In this document: piece after piece, positions 30,483 through 32,675 of the stretch
Position numbering within the stretch: the first letter of the stretch is position 1
How the letters are laid out: every line of letters begins with the position of its first letter
Source of the DNA: Streptomyces gardneri
Lineage (GTDB): Bacteria > Actinomycetota > Actinomycetes > Streptomycetales > Streptomycetaceae
DNA: 32,675 nt
Direction of reading: 5' to 3'
NCBI RefSeq assembly: GCF_006539185.1
Contig: NZ_BJMN01000072.1
Coordinates: 1-32,675, forward strand
Position numbers and translations under genes: made by a program
The notes under the pieces: model-generated
Database searches by the model: none
Told to the model about the DNA's origin: nothing
The model's input: only the letters and a program-made list of their open reading frames with translations

Positions 30483-32384
30483 ATGCCCACGCGCCACGAC
30501 ATCCGTAACGTCGCCATCGTCGCCCACGTCGACCATGGCAAGACGACCATCGTCGACGCCATGCTCAAGCAGGCCGGTGCCTTCGCCGCCCACCAGCAGC
30601 TCGACGACCGCATGATGGACTCGAACGACCTGGAGCGTGAGAAGGGCATCACGATCCTCGCCAAGAACACGGCGGTGAAGTATCACCCCAAGGACGGCGG
30701 GGCCCCGATCACGATCAACATCATCGACACCCCGGGCCACGCCGACTTCGGTGGCGAGGTCGAGCGCGGTCTCTCGATGGTGGACGCGGTCGTCCTCCTC
30801 GTGGACGCCTCCGAGGGTCCGCTCCCGCAGACCCGCTTCGTGCTGCGCAAGGCCCTGCAGCAGCGCAAGCCCGTCATCCTCTGCATCAACAAGACGGACC
30901 GCCCGGACTCCCGGATCGACGAGGTCGTCAACGAGACCTACGACCTCTTCCTCGACCTGGACGCGGACGAGGACCAGATCGAGTTCCCGATCGTCTACGC
31001 CTGCGGCCGTGACGGCGTCGCCTCGCTGACCAAGCCGGAGAACGGCACCGTTCCCGCGGACAGCGACAACCTGGAGCCGTTCTTCTCCGCCATCCTGGAG
31101 CACGTCCCGGCCCCGGTGTACGACGAGGAGGCCCCGCTCCAGGCGCACGTCACCAACCTGGACGCCGACAACTTCCTCGGCCGTATCGCGCTCCTCCGCG
31201 TCGAGCAGGGCGAGCTGCGCAAGGGCCAGACGGTCGCGTGGATCAAGCGGGACGGCACGATCTCCAACGTCCGCATCACCGAGCTGATGATGACCGAGGC
31301 GCTCACCCGCAAGCCGGCCGAGGTCGCGGGCCCCGGTGACATCTGCGCCGTCGCCGGTATCCCGGACATCATGATCGGCGAGACCCTGGCCGACCCGGAG
31401 AACCCGATCGCGCTGCCGCTGATCACGGTCGACCAGCCGGCCATCTCCATGACCATCGGCACCAACACCTCGCCGCTCGTCGGCCGCGGTGGCACGGGCA
31501 AGGGCGCGGACGCCAAGTCCGCGGTCAAGCAGCGCAAGGTCACCGCCCGCCAGGTCAAGGACCGTCTGGACCGCGAGCTGATCGGTAACGTCTCGCTCCG
31601 CGTCCTCGACACCGAGCGTCCCGACGCCTGGGAGGTCCAGGGCCGTGGTGAGCTCGCGCTCGCCATCCTGGTCGAGCAGATGCGCCGCGAGGGCTTCGAG
31701 CTGACCATCGGCAAGCCGCAGGTCGTCACCAAGGAGGTCGACGGCAAGACGCACGAGCCCGTCGAGCGCCTCACGGTCGACGTGCCCGAGGAGCACATGG
31801 GCGCCGTCACGCAGCTCATGGGTGTCCGCAAGGGCCGCATGGACAACATGTCGAACCACGGCTCCGGCTGGGTCCGCATGGAGTTCGTCGTTCCGTCCCG
31901 TGGCCTCATCGGCTTCCGTACGGAGTTCCTGACCAACACCCGCGGTACGGGCATCGCCCACTCGATCCACGAGGGTCACGAGCCGTGGTTCGGCACCCTG
32001 ACGACCCGCAACAACGGTTCGCTGGTCGCCGACCGCGCCGGTGCCGTCACCGCCTTCGCGATGACGAACCTCCAGGAGCGCGGCGTCCTGTTCACCGACC
32101 CCGGCACCGAGGTGTACGAGGGCATGATCGTCGGCGAGAACTCCCGCTCCGACGACATGGACGTGAACATCACCAAGGAGAAGAAGCTCACCAACATGCG
32201 CTCCTCCTCGGCCGACTCCTTCGAGGCGATCGTCCCGCCGCGGAAGCTCTCCCTGGAGCAGTCCCTGGAGTTCTGCCGCGACGACGAGTGCGTCGAGGTG
32301 ACCCCGGAGGCCGTGCGTATCCGCAAGGTGATCCTGGACCAGAACGCGCGTGGTCGTGCGTCTTCCCGCGCCAAGAACGGCTGA
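30483..32384 (+). CDS. typA: Translational GTPase TypA/BipA
   Basis: A 633-residue ribosome-binding GTPase of the EF-G superfamily, close to the usual length. The G1 motif is AHVDHGKT (14-21). DTPGHADFGGEVER is G3, and NKTDRPD is G4. EF-Tu-like domain 2 starts near residue 210. The C-terminal BipA-specific region contains MRREGFELTIGKP and RGLIGFRTEFLTNTRGTG. In other bacteria BipA assists 50S assembly and growth at low temperature or under stress. The ATG at 30483 has a weak GAGAGAAG purine run about 11 bases upstream. It is followed by a strong terminator, so it ends its transcription unit. Confidence 0.97.
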   Translation: MPTRHDIRNVAIVAHVDHGKTTIVDAMLKQAGAFAAHQQLDDRMMDSNDLEREKGITILAKNTAVKYHPKDGGAPITINIIDTPGHADFGGEVERGLSMVDAVVLLVDASEGPLPQTRFVLRKALQQRKPVILCINKTDRPDSRIDEVVNETYDLFLDLDADEDQIEFPIVYACGRDGVASLTKPENGTVPADSDNLEPFFSAILEHVPAPVYDEEAPLQAHVTNLDADNFLGRIALLRVEQGELRKGQTVAWIKRDGTISNVRITELMMTEALTRKPAEVAGPGDICAVAGIPDIMIGETLADPENPIALPLITVDQPAISMTIGTNTSPLVGRGGTGKGADAKSAVKQRKVTARQVKDRLDRELIGNVSLRVLDTERPDAWEVQGRGELALAILVEQMRREGFELTIGKPQVVTKEVDGKTHEPVERLTVDVPEEHMGAVTQLMGVRKGRMDNMSNHGSGWVRMEFVVPSRGLIGFRTEFLTNTRGTGIAHSIHEGHEPWFGTLTTRNNGSLVADRAGAVTAFAMTNLQERGVLFTDPGTEVYEGMIVGENSRSDDMDVNITKEKKLTNMRSSSADSFEAIVPPRKLSLEQSLEFCRDDECVEVTPEAVRIRKVILDQNARGRASSRAKNG

Positions 32385-32470
32385 GTAAGGTCGCATACGG
32401 CCAGGAGCGGCGGGGTAGATCATCGACCTGTGATCTTCGCCGCTCCCGCCTGACATAGCGTCAGCACCAG

Positions 32471-32508
32471 AGCCCGGACCCCCACAGACACCTGTGGGGG
32501 TCCGGGCT
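32471..32508 (+). terminator. Strong terminator after typA
   Basis: A perfect 17-bp stem (32471-32487 and 32492-32508) with an ACAC loop is followed by TTTTC, the best intrinsic-terminator shape in the window. Confidence 0.93.
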
Positions 32509-32675
32509 TTTCGTCAAGTTCAGTCAACTCGATTTCGGAAGCCGAGTGTCCGTATATCGGCCATCGCTCTCCGGTACGTGTGTTAACGGTCCGTTTCGGG
32601 GGTGTCTGTCTGTGCTCAGTTTGTCCGGATTTCGGTATCCGGGGCCTTGGTGATGTTGTCAAAACGAGACCACTT
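32509..32675. other. Terminal 167 bp without a gene
   Basis: This stretch is less GC-rich than the surrounding genes. It contains an inverted repeat CCGGAT/ATCCGG (32625-32630 and 32637-32642) around TTCGGT. It looks like a promoter region for a gene beyond the window; no start codon can be assigned. Confidence 0.4.

Noticed and set aside
30174..32456. Open frame of 760 codons antisense to typA
   Set aside because: Repetitive Asp/Val/Leu/Arg composition typical of an antisense shadow; typA is unambiguous.

Overview
The window is chromosomal DNA from a Streptomyces-type actinobacterium. It is very G+C rich with strong third-position bias, uses many GTG starts, and carries typical actinomycete families: a SARP/AfsR-like regulator, polyphosphate glucokinase, SpoIIE-type phosphatases, DUF6542 and DUF4190 proteins, a BldKB-like lipoprotein and an Sdh1-type succinate dehydrogenase. 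No tRNA, rRNA, CRISPR array, insertion sequence or prophage was seen. It looks like core or near-core chromosome, so most of the novelty lies in regulatory DNA, repeats and odd protein appendages.

Layout. 1-3.0 kb: 3' part of ppgK (+), a 15-bp tandem repeat, a DUF6542 membrane protein (-), ychF (+) and a strong terminator. 3.1-6.7 kb: a full-length SARP/NB-ARC/TPR regulator, then a DUF4232 lipoprotein. The DNA between them holds four AGCGG repeats at exact 11-bp spacing, the form expected of a SARP operator. 6.7-9.7 kb: a threonine-synthase-like PLP enzyme (-) divergent from a secreted subtilisin with a C-terminal P-domain (+); two perfect palindromes 21 bp apart lie between them. 9.8-11.0 kb: a DUF4190/septum-formation-like membrane protein. 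11.0-13.4 kb: a secreted GH18 chitinase (-) with a DasR-type operator inside its promoter spacer, divergent from a GntR/UTRA regulator (+). 13.6-16.2 kb: an NCS1 permease with an unusual eight-cysteine tail, a 59-residue SPOR-type protein and a Nudix hydrolase. 16.4-19.5 kb: a stand-alone RsbW-like ATPase and a PAS-PAS-GAF-PP2C-ATPase phosphatase (partner switching). 19.5-22.4 kb: pspA and a TPM-domain protein (-). 22.6-23.6 kb: a membrane-anchored GH18-like protein (+). 23.6-27.5 kb: an Sdh1-type operon reading small hypothetical-sdhC-sdhA-sdhB (-). 27.7-32.4 kb: a peptide-type ABC solute-binding lipoprotein and typA/bipA (+), then a strong terminator. The last 167 bp probably lead into the next gene.

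How the genes relate. Three themes recur. The first is extracytoplasmic nutrition: chitinase, protease, peptide-binding lipoprotein and permease. The second is stress and envelope signalling: the ATPase and SpoIIE pair, and TPM/PspA. The third is respiration through the sdh operon. Short tandem repeats sit in several intercistronic spacers (sdhC-sdhA, TPM-pspA, after the protease, after ppgK). A 15-nt motif occurs just past the stop codons of at least two, probably three, minus-strand genes. All function calls rest on recognition of sequence features by reading; no database search was run.
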